Below, in pieces: positions 1 to 6,511 of a stretch of DNA of 15,535 nt. Position numbers and translations under genes: made by a program. Under the pieces are notes generated by a model. It searched no databases. It was given only the letters and a program-made list of their open reading frames with translations, and had not been told where the DNA came from. How positions within the stretch are numbered: the stretch's first letter is position 1; the number at the start of each line of letters is the position of its first letter. The stretch comes from Clostridiales bacterium (GTDB lineage: Bacteria; Bacillota; Clostridia; Oscillospirales; Acutalibacteraceae), in assembly GCA_022791355.1 (NCBI GenBank), contig JAAVYX010000182.1, forward strand, positions 1-15,535, written 5' to 3'.

Positions 1-10
1 GCAAAAGAAA

Positions 11-30
11 ACAGCCGCTTTTAGCGGCTG
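11..30 (-). terminator. Putative intrinsic terminator, minus strand
   Basis: A perfect 8-bp inverted repeat (12-19 with 23-30, loop TTT) is preceded on the plus strand by an A-rich run at 3-11. Read on the minus strand this is a GC-rich hairpin followed by TTTTCTTTT, the form of a Rho-independent terminator. It could stop transcripts of the minus-strand gene at 327-632 or of something further upstream. Confidence 0.55.
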
Positions 31-59
31 CCTGTGATAGTGATGCGATGACAAACCCT

Positions 60-133
60 CAGTACCCCTTCCAGGGGTCAGCAAGTACTGACCCCTCTGG
101 GGTCTGTGCAAACCACTCGTTTACTAGTGGTTT
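60..133. repeat. Cluster of three consecutive stem-loops
   Basis: Three perfect dyads lie end to end. CAGTAC (60-65) pairs with GTACTG (85-90) and encloses ACCCC/GGGGT (64-68/74-78). GACCCC (90-95) pairs with GGGGTC (99-104) around TCT. AAACCACT (110-117) pairs with AGTGGTTT (126-133). No coding region or T-tract accompanies them, and no known RNA family was recognised. The rest of 134-275 holds only short palindromes, such as the 14-bp palindrome at 217-230. Confidence 0.5.
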
Positions 134-267
134 TGATTATGAGAAGAAAAGACGCAACAGACACACGCACGGAGGCCCTTCCTGAACAATATAGAGAGCT
201 CTGCCCTCTGGACTCCCGCCCCGCGGGGCGCTTCCTATTCGCCGGTTCCGATGGATAACTGTTTTTG

Positions 268-313
268 ATACAAAAGCCTGTCCTTCTTTTGTTTGACAGC
301 TAAAAGGGACGGC
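268..313 (-). terminator. Weak terminator-like hairpin after the small orphan gene
   Basis: On the minus strand, 14 nt after the stop codon of the 327-632 gene, a stem with two single-base bulges can form (276-285 with 304-313), followed by TTTTG. The imperfect stem and short U-run make it a weak candidate. The better terminator for this gene may be the one at 11-30. Confidence 0.35.
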
Positions 314-326
314 CTTTGGTTTCCGT

Positions 327-632
327 TTACCCGGCCAACGCTTCTAACTTTTTGGAAATTTGGGCGGTTAGGTTGACTCCCATGGGCAGGCCGATTTCAA
401 AGTAAACGTCCTCGTATACCTCGATCAAGGCGTAGAAGCTGCACATAGCGTCGTTGTATTCGGATAGGTCGTTGACGTAGGTACGTAAAAATTTTTCCAT
501 TTGTTGTTCCGCTCGATGTAGCTTTTCCCTATAGGACATTTTTTCCGCTATATTTGTATTGCCTTCTCTCTCTCGGAGAAAGGTTTTGACCGCTTCCAAG
601 CTTCCTCGTTCCATGACATGATTGAAATCCAT
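327..632 (-). CDS. Small helical protein of unknown function (101 aa)
   Basis: The start is set at the ATG at 632-630 because GGAGG lies 8 nt upstream (aaaaggaggctgtcaac). The reading frame stays open for 19 codons further upstream, but that stretch contains this ribosome binding site and the -10 box. The protein is short, charged and probably all-helical, with no signal peptide or membrane segment. Its first half is rich in Glu/Arg/Lys and its second half is aromatic, with a run containing FYALIEVYEDVYFEIGL followed by a Gly-rich turn. The general shape recalls small uncharacterised Clostridia proteins of the DUF6809 kind, but that is only an impression and no function can be assigned. It is monocistronic, with its own promoter at 658-686 and terminator candidates downstream, which supports it being a real gene. 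Confidence 0.72.
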   Translation of the reverse strand: MDFNHVMERGSLEAVKTFLREREGNTNIAEKMSYREKLHRAEQQMEKFLRTYVNDLSEYNDAMCSFYALIEVYEDVYFEIGLPMGVNLTAQISKKLEALAG

Positions 633-657
633 GTTGACAGCCTCCTTTTCGATTTTG

Positions 658-686
658 ATTATATGATTGGATTTAGCTGGAGGCAA
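658..686 (-). promoter_or_regulatory. Sigma-A promoter of the small orphan gene
   Basis: On the minus strand, TTGCCT (-35, 686-681) and a perfect TATAAT (-10, 663-658) are separated by exactly 17 bp. Transcription would start near 651, giving a leader of about 20 nt before the ribosome binding site of the 101-aa gene. Confidence 0.75.
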
Positions 687-708
687 CAAGTAATTTTAGA
701 GCTGATCT

Positions 709-737
709 TTGCGGTTTGGAAAACTTAATTGTATAAT
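709..737 (+). promoter_or_regulatory. Putative sigma-A promoter facing an apparently gene-free region
   Basis: TTGCGG (709-714) and TATAAT (732-737) are spaced by 17 bp. The expected start, about 744, is the first base of a perfect 12-bp hairpin. This promoter diverges from the one at 658-686. The first convincing downstream gene is behind a separate promoter at 1184-1213. Confidence 0.5.
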
Positions 738-743
738 CAATTT

Positions 744-1015
744 ATGGATTGTTTTGTAAAACAATCCATTGGGGAGTTTAGCAGTCGAAATGTAAATTTT
801 TTATGAATAGGCCACAAAAGAGCATCTTTCACCTATCCATTGGCAGTAAAAAGAGAACGACAGCTCATTCTTGCGGGAAGCGATAGGCAAGCGGCCAGTA
901 GCTGAAGGGCAGAATGTAGAGTAAAGGGAAAACGAACCGGGAGGGACCCCGTGGGGCGAGAATCCAAAGGGCAGAGTCCTTTGCGTCGTTCAGGAGGGGA
1001 GCCCCCCTTTTTTTT
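744..1015 (+). ncRNA. Candidate small RNA (low certainty)
   Basis: No open reading frame with a ribosome binding site is seen here. The stretch starts with a perfect 12-bp stem with a GT centre (744-755/758-769), directly after a plausible promoter. It includes a small CAAAGG/CCTTTG stem (965-970/978-983) and ends in AGGGG/CCCCT (995-999/1004-1008) followed by a T-run, like an intrinsic terminator. These three items outline a possible transcript of about 270 nt. The last hairpin competes with the larger stem of the family A element at 1003-1040. No RNA family was recognised. Confidence 0.3.
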
Positions 1016-1113
1016 CTTCGCGTGAAGAAAAAAAAGGGGGTCGCGCCTCGCGATCAGGTATTGGAGACATACGAAAGGGATACCTGGCGCAAAGCCTCGC
1101 GTCTACTAAAAAA
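1003..1113 (+). repeat. Dispersed hairpin element, family A, copy 1
   Basis: A perfect 17-bp stem (1003-1019/1024-1040) with loop GCGT is followed by about 70 nt with an internal dyad (CAGGTAT/ATACCTG). Read in this direction, the 70 nt match the reverse complement of 15369-15470 nearly base for base, including TCGCGCCTCGCGATCAGG, ATACCTGGCGC and a TCTA..TAAAAAA end. Stem tip and loop (CTTC-GCGT-GAAG) are also shared, while the outer stem has different bases but keeps pairing. No ORF is present, so this is a non-autonomous repeat or structured RNA. Family name unknown. Confidence 0.75.
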
Positions 1114-1183
1114 TATAAGATAGAGAAAGACTCCCGCCAAACCGAACCGTCGCGCTTGGCAAATGAAAATAAAAAAAGAAAAA

Positions 1184-1213
1184 TTGACAATTCTCCCTTT
1201 TCTATGCTATACT
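1184..1213 (+). promoter_or_regulatory. Sigma-A promoter of the thiamine uptake operon
   Basis: A consensus TTGACA (1184-1189) and TATACT (1208-1213) are separated by 18 bp. The start point would be near 1220, about 16 nt upstream of the TPP riboswitch. Confidence 0.8.
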
Positions 1214-1235
1214 GCATATGCAAATCAAATCAAAA

Positions 1236-1314
1236 CAGGGGAGCCGTTCGCGCTGAGAGGAAAGCCGCTGCTTTCGACCCTTAACCTGATCTGGTTAGTA
1301 CCAGCGTAGGGAGT
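1236..1314 (+). promoter_or_regulatory. TPP riboswitch (THI element) aptamer
   Basis: All conserved blocks of the thiamine pyrophosphate aptamer are present in order: GGGGAGCC (1238-1245), GCTGAGAGG (1252-1260), ACCCTTAACCTGATCTGG (1278-1295 region) and CCAGCGTAGGGA (1301-1312). TPP binding normally switches off thiamine synthesis and uptake genes. Here it sits between a promoter and the thiamine-binding protein/thiX gene pair. A separate hairpin (1325-1347) lies between the aptamer and the terminator. Confidence 0.96.
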
Positions 1315-1360
1315 ATAAGATAATGCCGGCCGCATACGCGGTCCGGCGCCCTTTTCCATG

Positions 1361-1394
1361 CTCCCGCTGATTGCCAGCGGGACTTTTTTGTTTT
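1361..1394 (+). terminator. TPP-riboswitch-controlled intrinsic terminator
   Basis: An 8-bp stem TCCCGCTG/CAGCGGGA (1362-1369/1375-1382) with a 5-nt loop is followed by CTTTTTTGTTTT. The 5' arm CTCCC-GCTG (1361-1369) is complementary to the aptamer 3' end, CAGC (1302-1305) and GGGAG (1309-1313). So the 5' arm can form an antiterminator only when the aptamer is not folded around TPP. Inferred logic: TPP bound, terminator forms, operon off. Confidence 0.88.
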
Positions 1395-1432
1395 GATGGA
1401 TTTTGCGCATCAAAAACAAGGAGGAAAAAGTC

Positions 1433-1729
1433 ATGAACGCAAGTGTTGCCATTCAGGTCCTGCCCGATGTGGAGGGCGAGGAGATCATCCGTATTGTAGA
1501 CGAGGTCATCGCCTACATCAAGTCCACCGGCCTCAATACCTTTGTGGGCCCCTTTGAAACCACGGTGGAGGGGGACTACGACCAGCTTATGGAGATTGTA
1601 AAGGAATGCCAGAAAATCTGCATTCAGGCCGGCGCGCCCAGCGTCTCGTCCTATGTGAAAATCGCCTACAAGCCCGATAGGGAAGGGGTTTGGACCATTG
1701 AAAAGAAGGTTAAAAAGCATCACGAATAG
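1433..1729 (+). CDS. Thiamine-binding protein, YkoF/MTH1187 (DUF77) family
   Basis: This 98-aa cytoplasmic protein matches the single-domain thiamine-binding family (Pfam Thiamine_BP). It has an N-terminal beta strand (SVAIQVLP), a helix with GEEIIRIVDEVIAYI, then STGLNTFVGPFETTVEGDYDQL and a C-terminal strand ending in KIAYKPD. Members bind thiamine or its hydroxymethylpyrimidine moiety and commonly sit in thiamine uptake operons. The start is the ATG at 1433, 8 nt after AAGGAGG (1418-1424); an in-frame upstream start at 1403 lacks such a site. It is the first gene after the TPP riboswitch and its 3' end overlaps thiX by 32 nt. Its role in the operon is probably substrate binding or delivery; that part is inference. 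Confidence 0.88.
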   Translation: MNASVAIQVLPDVEGEEIIRIVDEVIAYIKSTGLNTFVGPFETTVEGDYDQLMEIVKECQKICIQAGAPSVSSYVKIAYKPDREGVWTIEKKVKKHHE

Positions 1730-2468
1730 GCTCTGGTCTATAGCGGGGATCGCCCTGATCCTACTGCTTTGGCAGGCGGCCTGTATGCTGGGGCTGATGC
1801 CCGCTTACATGCTCCCGTCCCCCTTGAAGGTTCTGCGGGCCTTCGGCGCGAATTTTTTTGTTTTGCTGGACCACGCCCGGGTTTCTCTGCTGGAGTCCTT
1901 TTTGGGGCTGGGAATCGGCATCGGGCTGGCCCTGCTGCTCACCGCCCTGATGGATCGGTTCGGCGTGATCTACAAAATGGCCTATCCGCTCTTGGTGATT
2001 ACCCAGGCCGTCCCGGTGGTGGCTGTCGCGCCGCTGCTGGTGCTCTGGCTGGGCTACGGTATGGCCCCCAAGGTGGTGCTGATCGTCATTGTCTGCTTCT
2101 TCCCCATAGCGGTGGGTATGCTGGATGGTCTCAAGGCCGCCGACCCGGACCAAATGAACCTGCTGCGGGCCATGGGGGCCAACAGGGGACAGATTTTTCG
2201 GCATTTAAAGTTCCCCGGGGCCCTGCCGGGCTTTTTTTCGGGACTCAAGGTGTCGGTTTCCTTCTCCATCATCGGGGCGGTGGTGGCCGAATGGCTGGGC
2301 GGGGACAAGGGGCTGGGCGTCTACATGACCCGGGTGCGCAAGTCCTACGCCTACGACAAAATGTTCGCCGTCATTTTTCTGGTGATCGCCATCAGTCTGC
2401 TGCTCATGCGGCTGGCGGGCTTCATGGAAAAAAGGGCCATGCCCTGGAAGCGGGCCAAGGGCCGTTAG
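1698..2468 (+). CDS. thiX: ABC transporter permease, thiamine-precursor uptake (ThiX-like)
   Basis: This 256-aa inner-membrane permease is of the SsuC/TauC/ThiX type (BPD_transp_1). It has a first membrane segment at about residues 13-34 and several more hydrophobic segments. The cytoplasmic EAA-type loop at about 153-173 (LLRAMGANRGQIF) contacts the ATPase, and the typical VVAEWLGGDKGLG follows at about 195-207. The start is TTG at 1698, 9 nt after GGAAGGGG (1681-1688), inside the end of the preceding gene. No later start keeps the N-terminal basic stretch and a ribosome binding site. It pairs with ThiY and ThiZ to import a thiamine precursor such as formylaminopyrimidine/HMP. The exact substrate cannot be read from sequence. 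A GC-rich hairpin (2478-2484/2488-2494) follows the stop without a T-tract. Confidence 0.9.
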   Translation: MKRRLKSITNRLWSIAGIALILLLWQAACMLGLMPAYMLPSPLKVLRAFGANFFVLLDHARVSLLESFLGLGIGIGLALLLTALMDRFGVIYKMAYPLLVITQAVPVVAVAPLLVLWLGYGMAPKVVLIVIVCFFPIAVGMLDGLKAADPDQMNLLRAMGANRGQIFRHLKFPGALPGFFSGLKVSVSFSIIGAVVAEWLGGDKGLGVYMTRVRKSYAYDKMFAVIFLVIAISLLLMRLAGFMEKRAMPWKRAKGR

Positions 2469-2541
2469 TCCCTATGCGGCCGCACCGTGCGGCCAGGCGG
2501 GGAGATTGCCTTTGATATTGGTTCTCCTCTGATTCTACTGC

Positions 2542-2696
2542 GAACCTGTATGCACAACCGCAAGCGCCGTATGAGCTGTCCTTTTCGCCGTTCGACCTGG
2601 CGCTTTTTCCAATCCGGCAAGTAAAGCAAGAAAACTTGCCTTGACCGGCGGGAGAACGCCTCCCACAGCCCGTACTTTTATTTTGCATGCAGGCTC
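2542..2696 (+). repeat. Terminal-inverted-repeat element, family B, copy 1 (155 bp)
   Basis: GAACCTGTATGCA (2542-2554) is repeated inverted as TGCATGCAGGCTC (2684-2696), 11 of 13 matching with one further wobble. Inside are more dyads: GGCAAGT/ACTTGCC (2616-2622/2634-2640) and GGGAG/CTCCC (2650-2654/2660-2664). A related element begins with the same 13 bases at 10323. It separates thiX from thiY inside the operon and has no ORF. It could be a small non-autonomous mobile element or a structured RNA. Confidence 0.6.
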
Positions 2697-2717
2697 TAAA
2701 ATAAAGGATGTTTTCAT

Positions 2718-3728
2718 ATGAAAAAAATTTTATCCGCCCTCTTGGCCGGCGCGTTGCTGTTTTGTCTGGCCGGCTGCAACGCCGGTTCCGGCGACGATAG
2801 CTCCGGGGCCTCCGGGCAGGCGCAGAAAACCAAGCTTACCGTAGTGCTGGACTGGCTGCCCAACACCAACCACACCGGCCTGTATGCGGCCTGGAAGCTG
2901 GGGTATTTTGACGAGGCCGGGCTGGAGGTCTCCATCCAGCAGCCGCCCGAGGACGGGGCCGAGGCCCTGGTGGCCGCGGGCAAGGCCCAGTTCGGCGTGA
3001 GCGTGCAGGAGAATCTGGCCAGCGCCCTTTCCGCCGATTCGCCCCTGCCCGTCACGGCCGTGGCCGCCATTTTACAGCACAATACCTCCGGCCTTGTCTC
3101 CTTAAAGGAAAAGGGCATCGACTCCCCCAAAAAGCTGGAGGGCCGTCTTTACGCCTGCTGGGACACCCCCATTGAACAGGCCATCCTCAAAAGCGTTATG
3201 GAGAAGGACGGCGGGGACTTTGCAAAATTAAATCAGGTTCCCTCCACCGTCACCGACACCATCGCGGCCTTGCAGTCCGACATCGACCTTGTCTGGATTT
3301 ACTACGCTTGGGACGGGGTGGCCACCAAGGTCAAGGGCGTCGACACCAACTATTTTGAGTTCCGGGATATCGACCCGGCTTTGGACTACTACACCCCCTT
3401 CCTCATCGCCAACGACAGTTTTTTAGCCGAGCAGCCCGAAACGGCCAAGGCCTTTCTGTCCGCCGTGCGAAAGGGATATGAATACTGCATCCAGAATCCC
3501 GAGGCGGCGGCCGACGTCATCTGCGAGATGGTTCCCGAGATCGATCATGACATCGCCGTGGAAAGCCAGCGGTATTTGGCTGGGCAGTATCAGGCCGAGG
3601 CCGCTCAGTGGGGCCTGTTCGACCTGAATCGGTGGGATACCTTTTTTGGCTGGCTGTACGACAACGGGGTGATCCCCCGGCGGCTGCCCGCCGGTGCAGG
3701 CGTGACCAACGCCTATATTGGCCAATGA
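2718..3728 (+). CDS. thiY: Thiamine-precursor-binding lipoprotein (ThiY-like)
   Basis: This 336-aa extracytoplasmic solute-binding protein of the NMT1/THI5-like family would be the lipid-anchored receptor for ThiX and ThiZ. It has a lipoprotein signal peptide with lipobox LAGC (residues 17-20, Cys20 modified), a Gly/Ser-rich linker to about 36, then the family start TVVLDWLPNTNHTGLY (41-56) with LGYFDEAGLEV and the GKAQFGVSVQE segment after it. The ATG at 2718 follows AAAGGA (2703-2708) by 9 nt. Relatives bind formylaminopyrimidine or HMP. The TPP riboswitch upstream supports that role. Its stop overlaps the thiZ start (ATGA at 3725-3728). Confidence 0.92.
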   Translation: MKKILSALLAGALLFCLAGCNAGSGDDSSGASGQAQKTKLTVVLDWLPNTNHTGLYAAWKLGYFDEAGLEVSIQQPPEDGAEALVAAGKAQFGVSVQENLASALSADSPLPVTAVAAILQHNTSGLVSLKEKGIDSPKKLEGRLYACWDTPIEQAILKSVMEKDGGDFAKLNQVPSTVTDTIAALQSDIDLVWIYYAWDGVATKVKGVDTNYFEFRDIDPALDYYTPFLIANDSFLAEQPETAKAFLSAVRKGYEYCIQNPEAAADVICEMVPEIDHDIAVESQRYLAGQYQAEAAQWGLFDLNRWDTFFGWLYDNGVIPRRLPAGAGVTNAYIGQ

Positions 3729-4495
3729 GCGCGGCCGCAGGCGGTGCTCGGGTCCATACGCTGGAGGCCAGGGGGCTTTGCAAGACCTTTGGGGAAAAAC
3801 AGGTGCTGCAAAACGTCAATATACATTTAGACGAGGGGGAAATCGTCGGCCTGCTGGGAGTCAGCGGGGTGGGGAAGAGCACCCTGTTCAACCTGTTATC
3901 CGGCCTGCTCGTCCCCGACGAGGGACAGGTTTTGCTGGAGGGACGGCAGGCCGCCGGCCTGACCGGCCGCATCGGCTACATGCAGCAGAAGGACCTGTTG
4001 CTGCCCCATAAAAAAATTGTCGATAACATCGCCCTGCCCCTGGTTTTAAAGGGAGAAAAAAAGAAGGAGGCCCGCCGCCGGGTGGAGGAGGAGTTAGCCG
4101 CCTTTGGGCTGGAGGGTACGGCCGACAAGTATCCCGACCAGCTTTCGGGGGGGATGCGTCAGCGGGCCGCGCTGCTGCGCACCTATTTTTTCAACGGCCG
4201 GGTCGCGCTGTTGGACGAGCCCTTCAGCGCCCTGGACGCCATAACCAAAACCCAGATACACCAGTGGTTTTTGCAGGTGATGAGCCGTATCCGTATGTCG
4301 GCCATTTTCATCACCCACGATGTGGACGAGGCCATCTTGCTTTCCGACCGCCTGTACATCATGGCCGGCTCCCCCGGAAGTATCGCCGCCGAGTTGAAAG
4401 TAGACGCCCCCCGGCCGAGGGGAACGCTCTTTACCGCGTCGGCGGAATTTATGGAGCGCAAGCGGCGCATCCTCAGCGCTTTACAGATTGGCTGA
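3725..4495 (+). CDS. thiZ: ABC transporter ATP-binding protein (ThiZ-like)
   Basis: This 256-aa ATPase energises the ThiXY importer. Complete ABC motifs are visible: Walker A GVSGVGKST (45-53), Q-loop MQQKD (86-90), signature LSGGMRQR (140-147), Walker B ALLDEP (161-166), D-loop SALD and switch histidine in THD (H198). The start is the ATG at 3725 that overlaps the thiY stop as ATGA, which implies translational coupling. The frame is open further upstream inside thiY, but that part has no family similarity. Close relatives are the nitrate/sulfonate/taurine-type ATPases, so the specificity comes from the operon context. A hairpin at 4517-4544 follows the gene. Confidence 0.93.
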   Translation: MSAAAGGARVHTLEARGLCKTFGEKQVLQNVNIHLDEGEIVGLLGVSGVGKSTLFNLLSGLLVPDEGQVLLEGRQAAGLTGRIGYMQQKDLLLPHKKIVDNIALPLVLKGEKKKEARRRVEEELAAFGLEGTADKYPDQLSGGMRQRAALLRTYFFNGRVALLDEPFSALDAITKTQIHQWFLQVMSRIRMSAIFITHDVDEAILLSDRLYIMAGSPGSIAAELKVDAPRPRGTLFTASAEFMERKRRILSALQIG

Positions 4496-4516
4496 CCCGG
4501 TTGGAGTTTTTTCAGA

Positions 4517-4548
4517 CCGCCCGTACCAAACAAGGTACGGGCGGCTTT
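4517..4548 (+). terminator. Terminator-like hairpin after thiZ
   Basis: A perfect 11-bp stem CCGCCCGTACC/GGTACGGGCGG (4517-4527/4534-4544) with a 6-nt loop lies 21 nt past the thiZ stop. Only CTTTG follows, so the U-tract is short and termination efficiency is uncertain. Confidence 0.55.
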
Positions 4549-5155
4549 GCGTAGGATTTGATTTGCGGTTTATACTGGCGCGCCGTATCCGTTTTACCTT
4601 TTGCGCGCGGGCTCTGTCGGCGCAGCAGGGCCTGACCGTTTCCTGCAAAAAAACGGCCGTCTTTATCCCGCTGCCGGCGGTCAAGTGAAATGTAAAAAGT
4701 AGGCGCGCAGAACCGGTCCGGCCTGCGCCAACAGAAGGCAACCGGAGGTATTCGGAAGGGGGCAGCCCTGGAGGGACGACAGCGGCGCAGCCCCTCAGGC
4801 GGCCTAAGACGAGCGTTTCCTTTGTCGCCTGACAAAGGATAGAGGTCTGAAAGGCGCTTTAGCGCCGGTACGCAGGCCGTCGGATAGAGGCGATTTGCGC
4901 CGGGGCTCTGGCGCGATTCGATCAAGTATGGGAGGAATAACGTTAGGATACCTAGCGCGAAATCTACCTTTCGGCCAGACAAGATGAAACGATAGGCTGC
5001 AAGCCCTCCCGCTAAACCCCAAAAAAGAAAAAAGGCGAAAAGAAGGACGAGCCGACAGTAAAAGCAAACAAATTTAAGGAAATTCCCATAAAGCTGTGTC
5101 GCGGACAGACCCATCCGAATAGGATAAAGCAGCAGGAAGATTGGAGGAATTTCCC
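4549..5155. other. Gene-free intergenic region with palindromes and a diverged repeat
   Basis: No convincing gene is seen. Contents are a perfect palindromic stem TCCTTTGTC/GACAAAGGA (4818-4826/4831-4839, loop GCCT), GGCGCT/AGCGCC (4853-4858/4861-4866), a diverged family A repeat (4911-4967) and an A-rich tract near 5020-5040. A 200-codon minus-strand frame across this region looks accidental. No strong promoter for the gene at 5156 was identified. Confidence 0.5.
4911..4967 (+). repeat. Diverged, partial copy of hairpin element family A
   Basis: The blocks GCGC, CGATCA, GTAT, GGAG, ATA, GGATACCT, GCGC, AAA and CTAC occur in the same order and spacing as in 1044-1105, roughly 70% alike by eye. 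The large hairpin with the GCGT loop that precedes copies 1 and 3 is missing here. Confidence 0.5.
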
Positions 5156-6262
5156 ATGTCTGATTTAAACAAACTGCCCATGTTTTTCTTGGGGGCCAAC
5201 GCCCCCGGCGGGTTTGTCTCGGCCTTTGGCAAGGCCTACGACCCTGCCGACGGCTGGCGGGTATTCATCATCAAGGGGGGGCCCGGGACGGGGAAATCCA
5301 CCCTGATGAAGCGGGCCGCCCAGCTTTTGCAGGAAAAGGACGACAAGGTTTTTGTTTCCCCCTGCACCGGCGACCCCTGGTCGTTAGACGCCGTTACCGC
5401 CGAAACCCTCAAGGTCATGATTCTAGACGGCACCGCTCCCCACGTGGTGGAACCCCGGTATCCCGGCGCCAGCGAATCCTTAGTGGATTTGGGAAGCTGC
5501 TGGGACGGAGAGAAGCTGCGGCAAAACCGTCTGGAGATCATCAAGGCCTCCAAAGAGAATAAGCAGCTCCACGAACGGGCCGGACGTTACATAACCGCCG
5601 CCGGGTCCCTTTTAAAGGACAGCTACCGTATCGCCGCCGAGTGTACCGACTTACAGAAGGCCGCCCGGTTCGGGGCGGGGCTGGCCCGCCGGCTGCTTCC
5701 AGCCGCGGGAAAGAACAAGGGACCGGGGAAGGAAACCGTCCGATTTTTAAGCGGCGTCACCCCCAAGGGCCTGATGTATTTCAAGGATACCCTGTCCATG
5801 TACTGCGACCGGCTGGTTATTTTATCCGACGACTACGGCGCGGCGTCGGGCGCCGTCTTAGAGGCGGTGCGGCTGACCGCGCTGGAGGCCGGGTGGGATA
5901 TCGTCGCGTGCCCTTGCCCCTTCGCCCCCGAGGAACGGCTGGACCATATCCTGATCCCCGCCCTGGGACTGGGCTTCTGCACCGAGAACCGGTATCTCAA
6001 GCTGGACCGGGACGACCGGCGTATCCACGCCCGCCGGTTCACCGACCTGGCCGCCCTGCGCCGCCGCAAGCAGCGGCTGACCTTTAACCGCCGGGCCGCC
6101 CGGGAGCTCTTACAGGGCGCGGCCGAGCTGCTGGCCGAGGCCAAAAACGTCCACGACGAGCTGGAGCGGTTTTATATTGACGCGATGGATTTTGATAAGG
6201 TCAACGCCATGGGCCAAAGGGTGCTGAACGAAATGGAGCGGCTGCCCAGCGCAAAGGAATAA
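5156..6262 (+). CDS. P-loop ATPase-like protein, PRK06851 type, second P-loop degenerate
   Basis: This 368-aa cytoplasmic protein consists of two related halves. The N-terminal half has a canonical Walker A, GGPGTGKST (41-49), followed by MILDGTAPHVVEP (88-100) and DLGSCWD, typical of the poorly characterised PRK06851 family. The C-terminal half restarts with FLSGVTPKGLMYF (197-209), but where a second Walker A is expected there is ILSDDYGAASGAV (222-234), which lacks the Gly-Lys-Ser/Thr core. The start is the ATG at 5156, 8 nt after GGAGG (5143-5147); a TTG at 5141 would precede that site. The biochemical role is unknown. The gene stands alone and ends in a strong terminator at 6418-6450. 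Confidence 0.82.
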   Translation: MSDLNKLPMFFLGANAPGGFVSAFGKAYDPADGWRVFIIKGGPGTGKSTLMKRAAQLLQEKDDKVFVSPCTGDPWSLDAVTAETLKVMILDGTAPHVVEPRYPGASESLVDLGSCWDGEKLRQNRLEIIKASKENKQLHERAGRYITAAGSLLKDSYRIAAECTDLQKAARFGAGLARRLLPAAGKNKGPGKETVRFLSGVTPKGLMYFKDTLSMYCDRLVILSDDYGAASGAVLEAVRLTALEAGWDIVACPCPFAPEERLDHILIPALGLGFCTENRYLKLDRDDRRIHARRFTDLAALRRRKQRLTFNRRAARELLQGAAELLAEAKNVHDELERFYIDAMDFDKVNAMGQRVLNEMERLPSAKE

Positions 6263-6287
6263 AGGCGTCGTCTGTTTCGGGGTCCAG

Positions 6288-6367
6288 CCGGCCCGTAGGC
6301 CGGTCCAAATGAGGGCCGGCAAGGCTGCGGGCAGACCGGCTTAGACGGCCGGCGGGCTTGGCCCGCC
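6288..6367. repeat. GC-rich stem-loops downstream of the P-loop gene
   Basis: CCGGCC/GGCCGG (6288-6293/6298-6303, loop CGTA) and GGCGGGC/GCCCGCC (6351-6357/6361-6367, loop TTG) are both perfect. Neither is followed by a T-run. Confidence 0.45.
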
Positions 6368-6417
6368 AAATCAGAGCGCGCCGTCGGCCCCGTTTGGTAT
6401 TTGGCAATATCGTCCGC

Positions 6418-6450
6418 AAAAACGCCCGTCCGGAAAGGACGGGCGTTTTT
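6418..6450 (+). terminator. Strong, potentially bidirectional intrinsic terminator
   Basis: A perfect 14-bp stem AAAAACGCCCGTCC/GGACGGGCGTTTTT (6418-6431/6437-6450) with loop GGAAA has its own T-tract in both directions. It ends the 5156-6262 transcript and insulates the T-box promoter that starts 16 nt later. Confidence 0.88.
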
Positions 6451-6465
6451 ACCAGGCGGCAGGGC

Positions 6466-6494
6466 TTGACACCGGCGGCCGGCGGTGCTATTAT
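6466..6494 (+). promoter_or_regulatory. Sigma-A promoter of the T-box leader
   Basis: A consensus TTGACA (6466-6471) and TATTAT (6489-6494) lie 17 bp apart (TATAAG at 6492-6497 is a secondary option). The expected start is near 6501, just upstream of T-box stem I. Confidence 0.82.
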
Positions 6495-6511
6495 AAGAAA
6501 ATAAAGAATGC

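Noticed and set aside
4512..5114. 200-codon minus-strand reading frame with hydrophobic stretches
   Set aside because: It has no ribosome binding site, spans the thiZ hairpin and a repeat copy, and its composition changes abruptly along its length. No family resemblance.
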